64,000 nt of DNA from Alteromonadaceae bacterium (GCA_013373625.1 JABXHM010000039.1:22516-86515), one strand, 5' to 3'; positions 1-9,882 are shown, numbered from the stretch's first letter. The notes: a model not told the origin generated them from the sequence alone. A program made the numbers and translations.

Positions 1-469
1 CTTTGGTCAGCTCGGCTTCCATATGCAGGGCAATAAATACTTCCTTGATTTTGCGAATATAGGTTTTTTCACGAGTAAGGAAAAAGCCGCGCGCTAATTG
101 CTGAGTCAGCGTACTTGCCCCCTGACTTTTTTCACCCGTGATGACCAAATTAATGAAAGCCCGGGTTATGCCGATAGGATCAATACCAAAGTGTTCATAA
201 AAGCGGCTGTCTTCCGTTGCCAAAATCGCTTTTTGCAGCAATTCCGGCGTTTCAGCTAATGTCACCGGAATACGCCTTTTCACCCCGTACTGTGAGATTA
301 GCTTGCCATCATGCGTATAAATTCGCATAGGGGTCTGCAACCGCACATCCTTGAGGATGGCGACACTGGGCAGGTCGGGTTTCACATAAAAATAGATACC
401 CGTAAGCGTTACACTTCCGAGTAACGCGGCGATAAATCCAACTAGTAATACGGTTTTAAAATATTTCAC
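1..469 (-). CDS. mrcA: Penicillin-binding protein 1A, N-terminal part (truncated by window edge)
   Basis: Bifunctional peptidoglycan glycosyltransferase/transpeptidase of the inner membrane; only about the first 156 residues lie in the window. Translation shows one N-terminal membrane anchor (about residues 5-26) and the start of a GT51 domain, with the EDSRFYEHFGID motif (carrying the catalytic Glu) and GASTLTQQLARGFFLT. The GTG at 469-467 is the natural start because the membrane anchor follows it immediately. It diverges from pilM across about 140 bp, the usual mrcA/pilM arrangement in gammaproteobacteria. The family is clear; the C-terminal transpeptidase domain is not visible. Confidence 0.93.
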   Translation of the reverse strand, partial: MKYFKTVLLVGFIAALLGSVTLTGIYFYVKPDLPSVAILKDVRLQTPMRIYTHDGKLISQYGVKRRIPVTLAETPELLQKAILATEDSRFYEHFGIDPIGITRAFINLVITGEKSQGASTLTQQLARGFFLTREKTYIRKIKEVFIALHMEAELTK

Positions 470-609
470 AATAAGAATGAACAGGGCTTTTTTGCCAAAA
501 TGACTTATATTTTATACCTAAGTGTATTTATTAGAACCATTAAATAGAAAAAAATTCAGTAACATCATAAGTTAGAAATTGTTCGCTTAGAAATAAGGCT
601 ACGGTTGAG

Positions 610-1680
610 ATGGTAAAATCACTGTTCAAGAAGAAGCAACCCTCCGTTGTCGGGCTCGACATTGGTACCCGTTGCATCAAGGCGGTGGTGCTTGAAGGCG
701 CTGCCGGCGACTACACGCTGACAGCGTATGCCTGTGAGCCAATTATTAAAGATGCCTTCAGAGAACGTGAAATAAGCGACTACGATGCGGTGAGCGTGGC
801 ATTACGTAAAGTGCGCTTCGCGCTAAAAAGCAAAGTCAAACCAGCCGCGATTGCCGTGGCAGGCACTTCTGTCATCAGCAAAGTCGTGCACATGGAGCCA
901 GATCAGTCTGACTTCGAACTCGAAGGGCAAATAGAAGTTGAAGCAGATAGCCTAATTCCCTACCCCCTCGAAGAAGTTTACTTAGACTTTGAAGAACTCG
1001 GAATGAGCGATACGCACGTTGGTAAAGTGAATGTATTATTGAGTGCCGCGCACAAGGATATTGTTGATTCTCGCACAACGTTAGTTCGCGAGCTGAGCTT
1101 TGAGCCCCAGGTTGTCGATATTGAAAGCTTTGCTCTGGGCAACGCTGTTGACTACTTCTATGCCCATGACGCTGAACGTTCCAGGGTTTGCTGTATCAAT
1201 GTTGGAGCTTCCCTGTTGCAGGTCTGCGTTTGGCAAGGCGGTGAGGTGCTCTATACTAAAGAGCACAACTTTGGTACTGACAGCCTGCTTCAGGATTTAG
1301 CCCTGGTACATATGCTTGAGCGTAAAGACGTTGAGTCACAACTCATCGAAAACTCACTACCCGCTAACTGGGTTACCGACACATTGCCGGTTTTTGCTGC
1401 CAATTTACAACAGCAAATAAACCGGGCACTGCAGATGTACATGAGCGCCATGAATGCTGCGCGCCCGCAAAAAATTATTCTCAGTGGTGCTGCGGCCGTA
1501 TTGCCTACCTTAACCGAAACATTGCAACAGGACTTAGGTATACAGGTAGACGTGTTCAATCCTTTTTCAACCATCAAGATTAGCGACAAGCTCAATGCCG
1601 AACAAGTTCAACAAACCGCGCCACTGATGGCTATCGCGGCGGGGCTGGCAAGTCGGGGGTTCTCTACATGGCACATATAA
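610..1680 (+). CDS. pilM: Type IV pilus inner-membrane assembly protein PilM
   Basis: Cytoplasmic actin-like ATPase-fold protein of the type IV pilus alignment subcomplex; in the known system it binds the N-terminal tail of PilN. The 356-residue length is typical. The FtsA/PilM signature is visible: VGLDIGTRCIKAVVL near residue 14 and the SGAAAVLPTL phosphate-2-like loop near residue 295. It is the first gene of a compact pilMNOPQ operon and its end overlaps the pilN start by 13 nt. Confidence 0.96.
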   Translation: MVKSLFKKKQPSVVGLDIGTRCIKAVVLEGAAGDYTLTAYACEPIIKDAFREREISDYDAVSVALRKVRFALKSKVKPAAIAVAGTSVISKVVHMEPDQSDFELEGQIEVEADSLIPYPLEEVYLDFEELGMSDTHVGKVNVLLSAAHKDIVDSRTTLVRELSFEPQVVDIESFALGNAVDYFYAHDAERSRVCCINVGASLLQVCVWQGGEVLYTKEHNFGTDSLLQDLALVHMLERKDVESQLIENSLPANWVTDTLPVFAANLQQQINRALQMYMSAMNAARPQKIILSGAAAVLPTLTETLQQDLGIQVDVFNPFSTIKISDKLNAEQVQQTAPLMAIAAGLASRGFSTWHI

Positions 1681-2249
1681 ACTTACTGCCATGGCGGGAG
1701 CAACGTCGCCTCAAGCAAAAGCAGCAATATCTTATGGTTTTAGGCCTGGTTGCGCTAATCACGTTCTTGATTTTCTGGTTGATTGGTCAGTTTGTTGATC
1801 AGCAAATCAGTAATCAAAATGCCCGTAACCAGTACCTGACAGCGGAGATTGCCGCGCTTGAGAGCCAAATTGCCGAAATAAAAAAAATTAAAGAAAGTAA
1901 AGCAGCCATTGAACAGCGAATGGCACTGATAGAACAACTACAAAGCAGCCGAAACCTTGCGCCCCAGGTGCTTGATGAGTTAGCACGCATTGTGCCTCAG
2001 GGCGTGTCATTTAAGTCATTGCAGCGCACCGGTGGCGTTATGCAGGTGCGGGGGACCAGTGAATCGAATAACCGGTTGGCCGAGTTTATGCGCCAACTGG
2101 AAACCTCTGAAGTGTTTACCTCTGGCGAGTTGTCTTCGATTGTTGCCGATACCAGTGCCAGCGATGCAGTAAGTGAATTCACGCTCACTTTTTCGATCCG
2201 AGCGCAGGTAGTTTCTGCTGAACAAGATAAAAGTCGGGTTAACCAATGA
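1668..2249 (+). CDS. pilN: Type IV pilus assembly protein PilN
   Basis: Bitopic inner-membrane protein that links cytoplasmic PilM to periplasmic PilO. The N terminus carries the INLLPWREQRR motif (residues 4-14), the known PilM-binding segment. A transmembrane helix follows at about 23-43, then a coiled-coil region and a periplasmic fold (193 residues, usual length). The start overlaps pilM and the stop overlaps the pilO start by 4 nt, indicating translational coupling. Confidence 0.96.
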   Translation: MAHINLLPWREQRRLKQKQQYLMVLGLVALITFLIFWLIGQFVDQQISNQNARNQYLTAEIAALESQIAEIKKIKESKAAIEQRMALIEQLQSSRNLAPQVLDELARIVPQGVSFKSLQRTGGVMQVRGTSESNNRLAEFMRQLETSEVFTSGELSSIVADTSASDAVSEFTLTFSIRAQVVSAEQDKSRVNQ

Positions 2250-2857
2250 AAAAATTTGATGTAGCCAAACTAAAAGAAATCAATGATCTCGACTTTGAAC
2301 AAATCGCCATTTGGCCATTTGAGGTAAAGGTTGTCATTGCCCTCTTCCTGGCCCTGGTAGTTTCTGGCATCAGTTGTACCACTATTGTTAGCCCTAAGCT
2401 GCCGCAGTTAGAACAAGCAGAAAAGAAGGAAGCCGAGCTCAAACTGCAGTTTGAAGCCAAATATCGTCTGGCAGCTAATTTAGAGGCCTATAAAGCACAG
2501 CTAGCTCAAATTGAAGACGATTTTTCTTCTATGTTGAAATCCTTACCAACGCAGAATGAAACGCCCGGATTACTCGATGACATCACCTATGTTGGCACCA
2601 GCTCGGGCCTGACCTTCCGCTTGCTGAACTGGGAAAAAGAAATTCCCAAAGAGTTTTACACCGAACTGCCCATCAAGATTGAAGTGGCGGGCAAGTACCA
2701 CAGCTTTGGACACTTTGTTTCGAAAGTCGCTGAATTACCGAGAATTGTGACAATGCATGATTTTGAAGTGCACAGTGAACAAGGCGGATTACGTTTGAGC
2801 TTGTTAGCGAAAACCTACCGGACTGCGGCAACAGCGCCGAAGGAAGGTGAGCAATGA
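2246..2857 (+). CDS. pilO: Type IV pilus assembly protein PilO
   Basis: Periplasmic partner of PilN in the alignment complex. The protein has 203 residues: a short cytoplasmic start, one transmembrane helix at about 29-48, a coiled coil, then a ferredoxin-like periplasmic domain (YVGTSSGLTF and the GKYHSFGHFVSKVAELPRIV region). It overlaps pilN upstream and pilP downstream by 4 nt each. Confidence 0.96.
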   Translation: MKKFDVAKLKEINDLDFEQIAIWPFEVKVVIALFLALVVSGISCTTIVSPKLPQLEQAEKKEAELKLQFEAKYRLAANLEAYKAQLAQIEDDFSSMLKSLPTQNETPGLLDDITYVGTSSGLTFRLLNWEKEIPKEFYTELPIKIEVAGKYHSFGHFVSKVAELPRIVTMHDFEVHSEQGGLRLSLLAKTYRTAATAPKEGEQ

Positions 2858-3378
2858 GCGCTGTATCTCGCGTCTTTTTAGCCCTATCGGCCACGTTGTT
2901 ATTCACCGGTTGCTCACCACAGTTGAGTGACTTAAAGGCCTATACTGCCCAGGTTAAGCAAAATACTCAGCCTCGAATAGAGCCTTACCCAACGTTTAGC
3001 CAACAACCGGCATTTGCTTACAGTGCACAAGACTTTCGCAGTCCGTTTACACGGCCAAAAGTGTCACAAGCACCCATCGTTACTCAGTCAAAGATCAACT
3101 GTTTACAGCCAGACACCAGTCGTCAGCGTGAGCCTTTGGAAGCTTATGGTATCGATGCCCTGTCGCTAACGGGGAGCTTCTACACGAATGGCGACCAGTG
3201 GGTGTTATTTAAAACCAATGATGGCGGCCTTTATCAGGCCAAAAAAGGTTCACGGGTCGGGCTGTTTTTCGGTCGCATCAGTGCCATTGCCAATAATAAT
3301 GTTGTAATTCAAGAGCTTGTTCCTGATGGCACTGGCTGCTGGCAGCAGAAAGAAACAACGCTAACGATAAAGTCGTGA
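2854..3378 (+). CDS. pilP: Type IV pilus lipoprotein PilP
   Basis: Inner-membrane lipoprotein connecting PilN/PilO to the secretin PilQ. A lipoprotein signal peptide ends in LLFTGC, with the lipidated Cys near residue 20. The C-terminal half is a small beta domain (SLTGSFYTNGDQWVLFKTNDG) typical of PilP. At 174 residues its length is normal. pilQ begins 15 nt after its stop. Confidence 0.95.
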   Translation: MSAVSRVFLALSATLLFTGCSPQLSDLKAYTAQVKQNTQPRIEPYPTFSQQPAFAYSAQDFRSPFTRPKVSQAPIVTQSKINCLQPDTSRQREPLEAYGIDALSLTGSFYTNGDQWVLFKTNDGGLYQAKKGSRVGLFFGRISAIANNNVVIQELVPDGTGCWQQKETTLTIKS

Positions 3379-3393
3379 GCAGGAGATAACGAG

Positions 3394-5160
3394 ATGTTTA
3401 AGCAATATATCTGTAATAAATGCCTCAACTGGCAGACCTCACGGCCAATGTGGTTGTGCATTATCGTGGCGTTGTGCCATGTTTTCGTACTCAATGCCAG
3501 CGCGCAACAATCACCGCAGTTGATTAACCCAAACGCTGAAGCGGAGTTGGTGTTTCAGTCACAATTACAGGACATTGCTTTTACCCGTGGGGCCGATGGC
3601 AGCGCAATGACCACTTTAACCTTTGATAACAATAAAGTTGAACCTCAACTGGTGGAAGCTAACGGTAAGTTATTGCTCACTTTACCGCAGACATCATTGG
3701 CTGAAGATCAGTTGGTTGAACTGGACGTGGTGTCTTTTGGTACCGACCTGACTACCATTGAAACCTTTCAGGAAAAAAGCGCTAGTCGCGTTGAGTTTTA
3801 CTTCAGTGGCATTGTTACCACCGACACTACAAAAAATGGCAATACAATTACGGTCACTATTACACCAATGAGCCGGGAACAACGCGAGAAGCTTAAGAAC
3901 AGCCAGTACTCGGGCGAGCCCATTTCGTTGGATTTTCAGGACGTACCTGTACGCCAGGTGCTGCAAATTATTGCTAAAGTAAATGGCTTTAATCTGGTGA
4001 CAACGGATACCGTCACCGGCAACGTTTCTATCAGTTTAAGCGGCGTGCCCTGGGACCAGGCGCTGGAAATGATTCTGCAAATTAAAGGACTAGACAAGCG
4101 TCAGGAGGGCAATATCCTGCTCGTTGCCCCGAGTGACGAATTAACTCAGCGTGAAACTCAAAAACTCCAGTCCGATCAGCAGGCAGCCCAGCTTGCCCCG
4201 CTGGCATCAGCCAGTATTACCGTTAACTATGCCAAGGCGTCAGAACTGGCAACGATTCTTAAGAGTGAGGAAGGCGCCGCAGGTATCTTAACCGAACGGG
4301 GCGCCGTTTCAGTAGACAATCGCACTAACACGATATTGGTACGCGATACACAGGCGTCTATTGATGAGGCGCGCCGGGTCATTAGCTCACTGGACATCCC
4401 GGTCAAACAGGTGTTAATCGAATCACGAATGGTCACTGTCCGTGATAACGTCGACGAACAGTTGGGTGTACGCTGGGGCTTTTCTGACCGCCAAAACGAT
4501 GGCGGCTTCTCAGGTTCTCTGGAAGGCGCGGACAACATCGCCGCAGGCGTTGTACCGTCTCTCAGCGACCGGCTAAATGTAAACCTCCCGGTTAGCAGTC
4601 CTGCCGGCAGTATTGGTTTTCAAATTGCGAGTCTGGCAGACGGCACTATTCTCGATTTAGAGCTGTCAGCACTGGAGTCAGAGAACAAAGGTGAAATCAT
4701 TGCCAGTCCGCGTATTACGGTCGCCAACCAACAGGAAGCTTATATAGAACAGGGGACCGAAATTCCCTACTCGCAGGCGACATCCAGCGGTGCGACGTCG
4801 GTTGAGTTTAAAAAAGCGGTGCTGAGTTTAAAGGTTACTCCGCATATTACGCCGGATAATCGCATTATTCTGGATTTGGTTGTAACCCAGGATACGCGCG
4901 GTGAAACCGTACAAACAGCAACAGGCGATGCCGTCGCTATTGATACACAGGAAATCAAAACACAGGTGTTAGTAGAGAATGGGGAAACCATCGTACTGGG
5001 CGGTATCTTCCAACAAGTGAATAGCAACGATGTTAGCAAGGTACCTTTGTTTGGTGATTTACCCGTCGTTGGAGCACTATTTCGCAATAGCTCTACGGTC
5101 TATCAGAAGCGCGAATTGCTGATATTTGTAACGCCGAAAATCGTCACCGAGGCGTTGTAA
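3394..5160 (+). CDS. pilQ: Type IV pilus outer-membrane secretin PilQ
   Basis: Outer-membrane secretin forming the gated pore for the pilus fibre. After a signal sequence (cleavage after about residue 37) come an AMIN-like beta domain, a secretin/TonB short N-terminal domain (LDFQDVPVRQVLQIIAKVNGFN), an N1/NolW domain (AKASELATIL) and the C-terminal secretin domain with VENGETIVLGGIF and VPLFGDLPVVGALFR. At 588 residues it is shorter than many PilQ proteins (about 700), with a single AMIN region. Last gene of the pil operon. Confidence 0.96.
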   Translation: MFKQYICNKCLNWQTSRPMWLCIIVALCHVFVLNASAQQSPQLINPNAEAELVFQSQLQDIAFTRGADGSAMTTLTFDNNKVEPQLVEANGKLLLTLPQTSLAEDQLVELDVVSFGTDLTTIETFQEKSASRVEFYFSGIVTTDTTKNGNTITVTITPMSREQREKLKNSQYSGEPISLDFQDVPVRQVLQIIAKVNGFNLVTTDTVTGNVSISLSGVPWDQALEMILQIKGLDKRQEGNILLVAPSDELTQRETQKLQSDQQAAQLAPLASASITVNYAKASELATILKSEEGAAGILTERGAVSVDNRTNTILVRDTQASIDEARRVISSLDIPVKQVLIESRMVTVRDNVDEQLGVRWGFSDRQNDGGFSGSLEGADNIAAGVVPSLSDRLNVNLPVSSPAGSIGFQIASLADGTILDLELSALESENKGEIIASPRITVANQQEAYIEQGTEIPYSQATSSGATSVEFKKAVLSLKVTPHITPDNRIILDLVVTQDTRGETVQTATGDAVAIDTQEIKTQVLVENGETIVLGGIFQQVNSNDVSKVPLFGDLPVVGALFRNSSTVYQKRELLIFVTPKIVTEAL

Positions 5161-5176
5161 CCGCAACAAGCAGGGC

Positions 5177-5215
5177 AGATATTAGTGCCTGAGCGGCATA
5201 ATATCTGGCTTTTTG
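5177..5215 (+). terminator. Probable terminator after pilQ
   Basis: An 8-bp inverted repeat, AGATATTA at 5177-5184 and TAATATCT at 5199-5206, is followed by a short GGCTTTTT tract 17 bp after the pilQ stop. The stem is AT-rich, so termination strength is uncertain. Confidence 0.45.
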
Positions 5216-5363
5216 CGCTGCTTTATTGGAAATTTTCCGCACTAAAACACTGTTTCAGCCCGTATTTTGCAGGTTTAAGGCTAATCCCTGCAACAAAACT
5301 TGCATAGCGGTCAGAGAAACTGAGATAATCCCGCTCTCGAAAATTTAACGAGGTTTTGTGTAT

Positions 5364-5389
5364 GTGCTTATTAGCGACAAAATAAGCAC
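5364..5389. repeat. 9-bp perfect inverted repeat upstream of aroK
   Basis: GTGCTTATT at 5364-5372 and AATAAGCAC at 5381-5389 are separated by 8 bp and lie 71 bp before aroK in the 300-bp pilQ-aroK gap. This could be an operator dyad or a leader hairpin in the aroK transcript. It has no U-tract, so it is not an obvious terminator. I recognise no known regulator site. Apart from this and the pilQ terminator I see nothing in the gap. Confidence 0.4.
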
Positions 5390-5460
5390 GTGTGAACGGG
5401 TGGTTGAGGAAAACAGTAAATACTGCCCTTAACATAGATTAAGTTGTGAAATAAGCAAAT

Positions 5461-5976
5461 ATGGCTGAAAAACGTAATATCTTTTTGGTTGGTCCAATGG
5501 GAGCGGGTAAAAGTACCATTGGTCGTCACTTAGCAGATGAGTTACACCTCGAGTTCTTTGATTCCGATCAGGAGATTGAACGTCGTTCTGGCGCTGATAT
5601 CACTTGGATTTTTGATCTCGAAGGTGAAGAAGGTTTCCGCAAACGCGAAGAAAACGTCATCAATGATTTAACCGATAAGCAAGGCATTGTGCTGGCCACA
5701 GGGGGCGGTTCTATTGTAACCAAAGCTGTGCGCAACCGGTTATCAGCGCGCGGTATAGTAGTGTACCTGCAAACCACTATCGATAAACAGGTTGCCAGAA
5801 CACAACGCGATAAGCGTCGTCCGTTGCTGCAAAAGGGAGATCCCGAACAAGTATTGACCGATCTTGCTGGCTTACGTAACCCGCTTTACGAAGAAGTCGC
5901 CGACTACGTTGTTGAAACTGACGATCAATCAGCACGCGCTGTGGCAAATCAAATTATTAGTAAAATTGGATTATAG
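5461..5976 (+). CDS. aroK: Shikimate kinase I
   Basis: Cytosolic enzyme that phosphorylates shikimate at the 3-hydroxyl using ATP (step 5 of the shikimate pathway). It has 171 residues with the P-loop GPMGAGKST at 11-19, the shikimate-binding DSDQEIE segment near 34-40 and the GGGS loop near 80. aroB starts 22 nt later, the classic aroKB order. The ribosome binding site before the ATG is weak. Confidence 0.97.
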   Translation: MAEKRNIFLVGPMGAGKSTIGRHLADELHLEFFDSDQEIERRSGADITWIFDLEGEEGFRKREENVINDLTDKQGIVLATGGGSIVTKAVRNRLSARGIVVYLQTTIDKQVARTQRDKRRPLLQKGDPEQVLTDLAGLRNPLYEEVADYVVETDDQSARAVANQIISKIGL

Positions 5977-5998
5977 ATTATTTTAAGGAGCTACCTGC

Positions 5999-7066
5999 GT
6001 GTCAACTTTATCGGTAGAACTTGACGAACGTAGCTATCCTATCCAGATTGAAGCCGGACTGTTATTACAGCCCGGCTTTTTTGTGCCTTATATTAAAGGT
6101 CAGCGGGCTGTCATCGTTACCAACGAAACAGTCGCGCCACTTTACCTGGACAGGGTACTCGCCGCATGCGGTGACAAACAAACAGATGTAATTGAGCTAC
6201 CTGACGGTGAGCAGCATAAAAATCTTGCGCAATATGAAGTCGTGATGACTCGCTTGCTGGAAATGAACGCAGCACGGGATGTTACCTTAATTGCATTAGG
6301 CGGTGGTGTGATTGGTGATTTGTGCGGCTTTGTTGCAGCCACCTATCAGCGCGGCGTTCCCTTTATTCAGGTGCCGACCACGCTGTTGTCACAGGTAGAT
6401 TCTTCGGTTGGCGGTAAAACAGCGGTGAACCACCCGTTAGGTAAAAACATGATCGGGGCGTTTTACCAACCTATACTGGTGGCCATCGACATTACTACCC
6501 TCAATACATTACCAAAACGAGAATTTGCCGCAGGCATGGCCGAAGTCATAAAGTACGGAATTATTTATGACGCTGAGTTTTTTGTCTGGCTGGAATCCAA
6601 TCAACAGGCGCTTGGTACACTCAATGCGGAGGCCCTGGCTCAAGCGATTTTTCGTTGTTGCCAGATCAAAGCAGACATTGTCGCTCAGGATGAGCGGGAA
6701 GGCGGCATTCGCGCCTTGCTCAATCTTGGTCATACTTTCGGCCATGCTATCGAAGCTGAACAGGGCTACGGAAACTGGTTGCACGGCGAAGCTGTTGCTG
6801 CTGGTATCATCCTTGCTTGTAAAACAGCAGAACACCTTAATTGGCTTGCACCGTCAGAAACCCGTCGTATTGCAGCGTTAGTGGAACAATTTGACTTACC
6901 CGTCAGTGGCCCACAGAGCATGACTTGTGCAGACTATATGCGGCATATGGCGCGTGATAAGAAAGTAGAGGCTGGCCAGATTCGCTTTGTGATCCCACAG
7001 GGTATTGGCAGTGCAACGGTCACAAAAGACGTTAGCCAGGCGATGCTTGATGATGTGCTGGGCTAA
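5999..7066 (+). CDS. aroB: 3-dehydroquinate synthase
   Basis: NAD- and metal-dependent enzyme converting DAHP to 3-dehydroquinate (shikimate pathway step 2). It has 355 residues. The [19 protein letters not shown] nucleotide-binding loop, the [16 protein letters not shown] motif and the metal-ligand region [11 protein letters not shown] are all present. It starts with GTG at 5999, preceded by AAGGAG at about 5985-5990, and is probably co-transcribed with aroK. Confidence 0.97.
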   Translation: MSTLSVELDERSYPIQIEAGLLLQPGFFVPYIKGQRAVIVTNETVAPLYLDRVLAACGDKQTDVIELPDGEQHKNLAQYEVVMTRLLEMNAARDVTLIALGGGVIGDLCGFVAATYQRGVPFIQVPTTLLSQVDSSVGGKTAVNHPLGKNMIGAFYQPILVAIDITTLNTLPKREFAAGMAEVIKYGIIYDAEFFVWLESNQQALGTLNAEALAQAIFRCCQIKADIVAQDEREGGIRALLNLGHTFGHAIEAEQGYGNWLHGEAVAAGIILACKTAEHLNWLAPSETRRIAALVEQFDLPVSGPQSMTCADYMRHMARDKKVEAGQIRFVIPQGIGSATVTKDVSQAMLDDVLG

Positions 7067-7112
7067 GTAAGGTTCACGTTTATAGCGTATTACGACTTAT
7101 GAGGACACTCCG

Positions 7113-8543
7113 GTGGCGTCAGAGCTTCACAGCAGACTTGAATACCTGGTTAACTACTCATCGCAGCTGATTTTTGTCAGCGGCGATAGTATCGCTGAGC
7201 AACAGCGCACACTGGAGTCGTTTGTTTTCCAGCAATCTGATAATACCGAACTCGCCTTTGTAACAGCGGAGCCCAAGTTTGCTATTACCGATTATCGTGG
7301 CACCTTGTGCAAACAGTTACTGGGTCAGGTAGTAGGAAGTTACGTCCGCCCACTCAACGAGTTGCTGGCCGGCTTAAACCATCACGACGGGCCGGTGCTC
7401 ATTACTATTACCCAGGCACAACACATCCCTGATACATTTTTACAGGAACTGTGGGATCTGGTTTTGCAAAGCCGTTTTGCCAACAACAAACAACACTTAA
7501 ATGTATTATTGTTCGGCGATACGGACTGGGCCGAACAAGCTAAACAATGGTTGCCGGCTAAAAACACCAGTACGCCATTACTCATTAGTAGTCAGTCGGT
7601 ATCCAGTTCGCCTTTCGGCAGTGAACTCGACCGCATGCTGGCCGAGAAACGCGCTTCATTTGAGCAATATCGTCGTGATAAAGGTGCCTTAACCGCACCT
7701 TCATCAAGCCACAATCGATTGCGCTCGCCGTGGATGTGGGTCGGAATATGTTTGCTGTTTATATCCAGTTTTGTGGCCATTTTAGGCTGGCAATATGGTA
7801 CCAGCCTGTCAACGTTATTTAATCCTATCGAAACCGCGTCAAACAACGTTGATTTACCGCCCTCAACAGAGCAGGTCGCGACAGCTGCGCCCTCGCGTAC
7901 ACTCAGTGTCGTAAAACAGGACGAACCTGATACACAGCAGTCCACCGTCACGCCCGCTAACACCACAACCATAACAGCCCAGCCCAGAGTCATCGATAGT
8001 TATAACGATGCAATTAAGAGCATTCCCGCAGCACCATCTAAAACGCAGGAAAATAACCCTGGTAATACTGAGCAGGTAATAAGCGCCATGAACGCAACTC
8101 CAAACGCTGCATTACCAGCCAAAAATCCAACCACTGCACAGGTCTCCCCGCAGAAGACGTTGACGGGTGAGTCTGAAGCGCAACAGCCTGGCGCAGCGAC
8201 AAGTGCTCCGGCACCCGCAGTGACAAACGCAGTAGCCACTGCACCATTACCTATTTCTGATAACCGTTTCATTGACGCAGACGGCGCAAATTACTGGATA
8301 CAACTCGCCGGAATGCAGGATGCCCAGCTTGCCAACACCTATCTCAGTGACAATAACCTGTATGCAAAGGTCAAAATATACCAGACCCAACGCTATGGTG
8401 GAGATTGGTTCGTGATTTTGTGGGCCACACCCACGGCGACACTGTCAGAAGCCCGGCAAATGCTGGCTGAATTACCGTCATTTCCTGGAAGTAATAACGC
8501 TTTTATAAAACGTAAAAGGCAGATAGTCGCGGAATTAAACTAG
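7113..8543 (+). CDS. damX: DamX-like SPOR-domain cell division protein
   Basis: Bitopic inner-membrane protein with a periplasmic peptidoglycan-binding SPOR domain, expected at the division septum. The cytoplasmic N-terminal half (about 1-200) resembles a degraded ATPase-like domain. One transmembrane helix follows at about 209-226. A long low-complexity Pro/Thr/Ala linker comes next, then a C-terminal SPOR domain from about 395 (YWIQLAGMQDAQLANTYLSDN). The start is GTG. Its position between aroB and dam matches E. coli damX. The linker is expected to diverge strongly between species. Confidence 0.88.
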   Translation: MASELHSRLEYLVNYSSQLIFVSGDSIAEQQRTLESFVFQQSDNTELAFVTAEPKFAITDYRGTLCKQLLGQVVGSYVRPLNELLAGLNHHDGPVLITITQAQHIPDTFLQELWDLVLQSRFANNKQHLNVLLFGDTDWAEQAKQWLPAKNTSTPLLISSQSVSSSPFGSELDRMLAEKRASFEQYRRDKGALTAPSSSHNRLRSPWMWVGICLLFISSFVAILGWQYGTSLSTLFNPIETASNNVDLPPSTEQVATAAPSRTLSVVKQDEPDTQQSTVTPANTTTITAQPRVIDSYNDAIKSIPAAPSKTQENNPGNTEQVISAMNATPNAALPAKNPTTAQVSPQKTLTGESEAQQPGAATSAPAPAVTNAVATAPLPISDNRFIDADGANYWIQLAGMQDAQLANTYLSDNNLYAKVKIYQTQRYGGDWFVILWATPTATLSEARQMLAELPSFPGSNNAFIKRKRQIVAELN

Positions 8544-8553
8544 CCAGAATTGG

Positions 8554-8596
8554 GGGGCGGGCTGCTGATCAGCAGGCAATTCGTTACGCCCCTTTT
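8554..8596 (+). terminator. Probable terminator after damX
   Basis: An outer stem GGGGCG (8554-8559) and CGCCCC (8587-8592) is followed by TTTT. It encloses the perfect 14-bp palindrome CTGCTGATCAGCAG (8562-8575). It lies 10 bp after the damX stop and suggests that dam has its own promoter within the 260-bp damX-dam gap. Confidence 0.5.
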
Positions 8597-8804
8597 AATT
8601 GTTTCAGACTATTCGCGCAAAATTGACCTTTTATAAGTATTGCTGGTTGTCGTGATCAACACTGACAGATACAATCATACCCTAATGGATTTCACTAATG
8701 ACCAAACACCTTAACCTTGTTTGGGCGATCCTGGCAGATTATTGTTTTCACTTTTTCTGCTACACCAATAATAATCAAAGCGTCAGTGAGTAGTTACCAA
8801 CATA

Positions 8805-9650
8805 ATGGCCGTCAATAAAAACAGGGCTTTCCTCAAATGGGCAGGAGGCAAATACAGTCTGGTTGAACAGATTAATGCGCATTTGCCGGAGGCTAAGAAA
8901 CTTATAGAGCCTTTTGTCGGTGCCGGTTCCGTTTTTTTAAACTCTGATTTCCCACACTATGTACTCAATGACATAAACCCCGATCTAATCAGTCTCTATA
9001 ACCGCCTGAAAGCACAACCAGATGAATTGATTAAAGACTTGCGTAGTTACTTCACCCCGCAACATAACAGCGAAGCCACCTATTACGCATTGCGCGAAGA
9101 GTTCAATCAAACGACAGACCCGCACTACCGCGCGCTATTGTTTGTTTACCTTAATCGACATGGTTACAACGGATTATGCCGTTACAGTTTGAAAGGTCGT
9201 TTTAATGTTCCCTTTGGACGCTATAAAAAGCCTTACTTTCCAGAACGGGAGATGTATCACTTTGCCGAAAAATCACAGCGCGCAAAATTTACTTGCCTGC
9301 CATTTGAAAAAGTATTTCAGTATGCGCGCAAAGGCAGTGTGATCTATTGCGACCCGCCCTATGCGCCAATGAGTAAAACTGCGTTATTCACCAGCTATAG
9401 TGCTAAACAATTCAGTGTAAGTTGCCAGCACAAACTGGCCACGTTATCTCAGCGGGCCGCATTTAAGCGCCAAATACCGGTGTTGGTTTCCAACCACGAC
9501 CTGCCGCTTACCCGCCAAATGTATCAGGGAGCGCGGATCACGTCTCTTAGCGTAAAACGATCAATTAGTCAGAAAGGAAACTCACGAAAACCTGTGGGGG
9601 AGTTGCTGGCGCTGTTCAGTGGCGAACCAGTTTATTCTATCGCTCCATAA
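8805..9650 (+). CDS. dam: DNA adenine methyltransferase (GATC)
   Basis: S-adenosylmethionine-dependent N6-adenine methyltransferase, in the D12 class, acting at GATC for mismatch-repair strand marking and replication control. Visible are the SAM-binding FLKWAGGKYSL and IEPFVGAGSVFLN motifs and the catalytic DPPY at residues 183-186. The 281-residue length and the aroKB-damX-dam-rpe neighbourhood match the housekeeping enzyme rather than a phage or restriction enzyme. Confidence 0.95.
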   Translation: MAVNKNRAFLKWAGGKYSLVEQINAHLPEAKKLIEPFVGAGSVFLNSDFPHYVLNDINPDLISLYNRLKAQPDELIKDLRSYFTPQHNSEATYYALREEFNQTTDPHYRALLFVYLNRHGYNGLCRYSLKGRFNVPFGRYKKPYFPEREMYHFAEKSQRAKFTCLPFEKVFQYARKGSVIYCDPPYAPMSKTALFTSYSAKQFSVSCQHKLATLSQRAAFKRQIPVLVSNHDLPLTRQMYQGARITSLSVKRSISQKGNSRKPVGELLALFSGEPVYSIAP

Positions 9651-9669
9651 CCGGGCTCTTAAAACGGTT

Positions 9670-9864
9670 CTAAGCAGGTACCAACCAACGCACCAGCATT
9701 ATCAGAGACACCACCAGTAAAACAACAAAGACCACACCGACTACCACATATGGTACGACGCTGGACTGGGTAAAATCCTGTTGGTAATTTTTGTGGCTTT
9801 GTACACCAAATGCACTGGCTACTACACTTTGTATTATTCTAAGCAAACCAGGTTTAGAGGCCAT
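9670..9864 (-). CDS. DUF2970 small membrane protein
   Basis: About 64 residues starting MASKPGLLRIIQSVVASAFGVQS, with an amphipathic N-terminal segment and one C-terminal transmembrane helix (VVVGVVFVVLLVVSLIMLVR). This pattern is the DUF2970 family, common in Gammaproteobacteria and without a known function. The in-frame ATG at 9864 is preferred over one three codons upstream because homologous starts look like MASKP. It is convergent with dam and lies 18 bp downstream of another small gene on the same strand. Confidence 0.75.
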   Translation of the reverse strand: MASKPGLLRIIQSVVASAFGVQSHKNYQQDFTQSSVVPYVVVGVVFVVLLVVSLIMLVRWLVPA

Positions 9865-9882
9865 AATATGCACGAGACGAGA

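Noticed and set aside
5223..5435. Minus-strand 70-codon frame between pilQ and aroK
   Set aside because: It crosses the inverted repeat, has no ribosome binding site and no domain signal, and lies where the aroK promoter should be.
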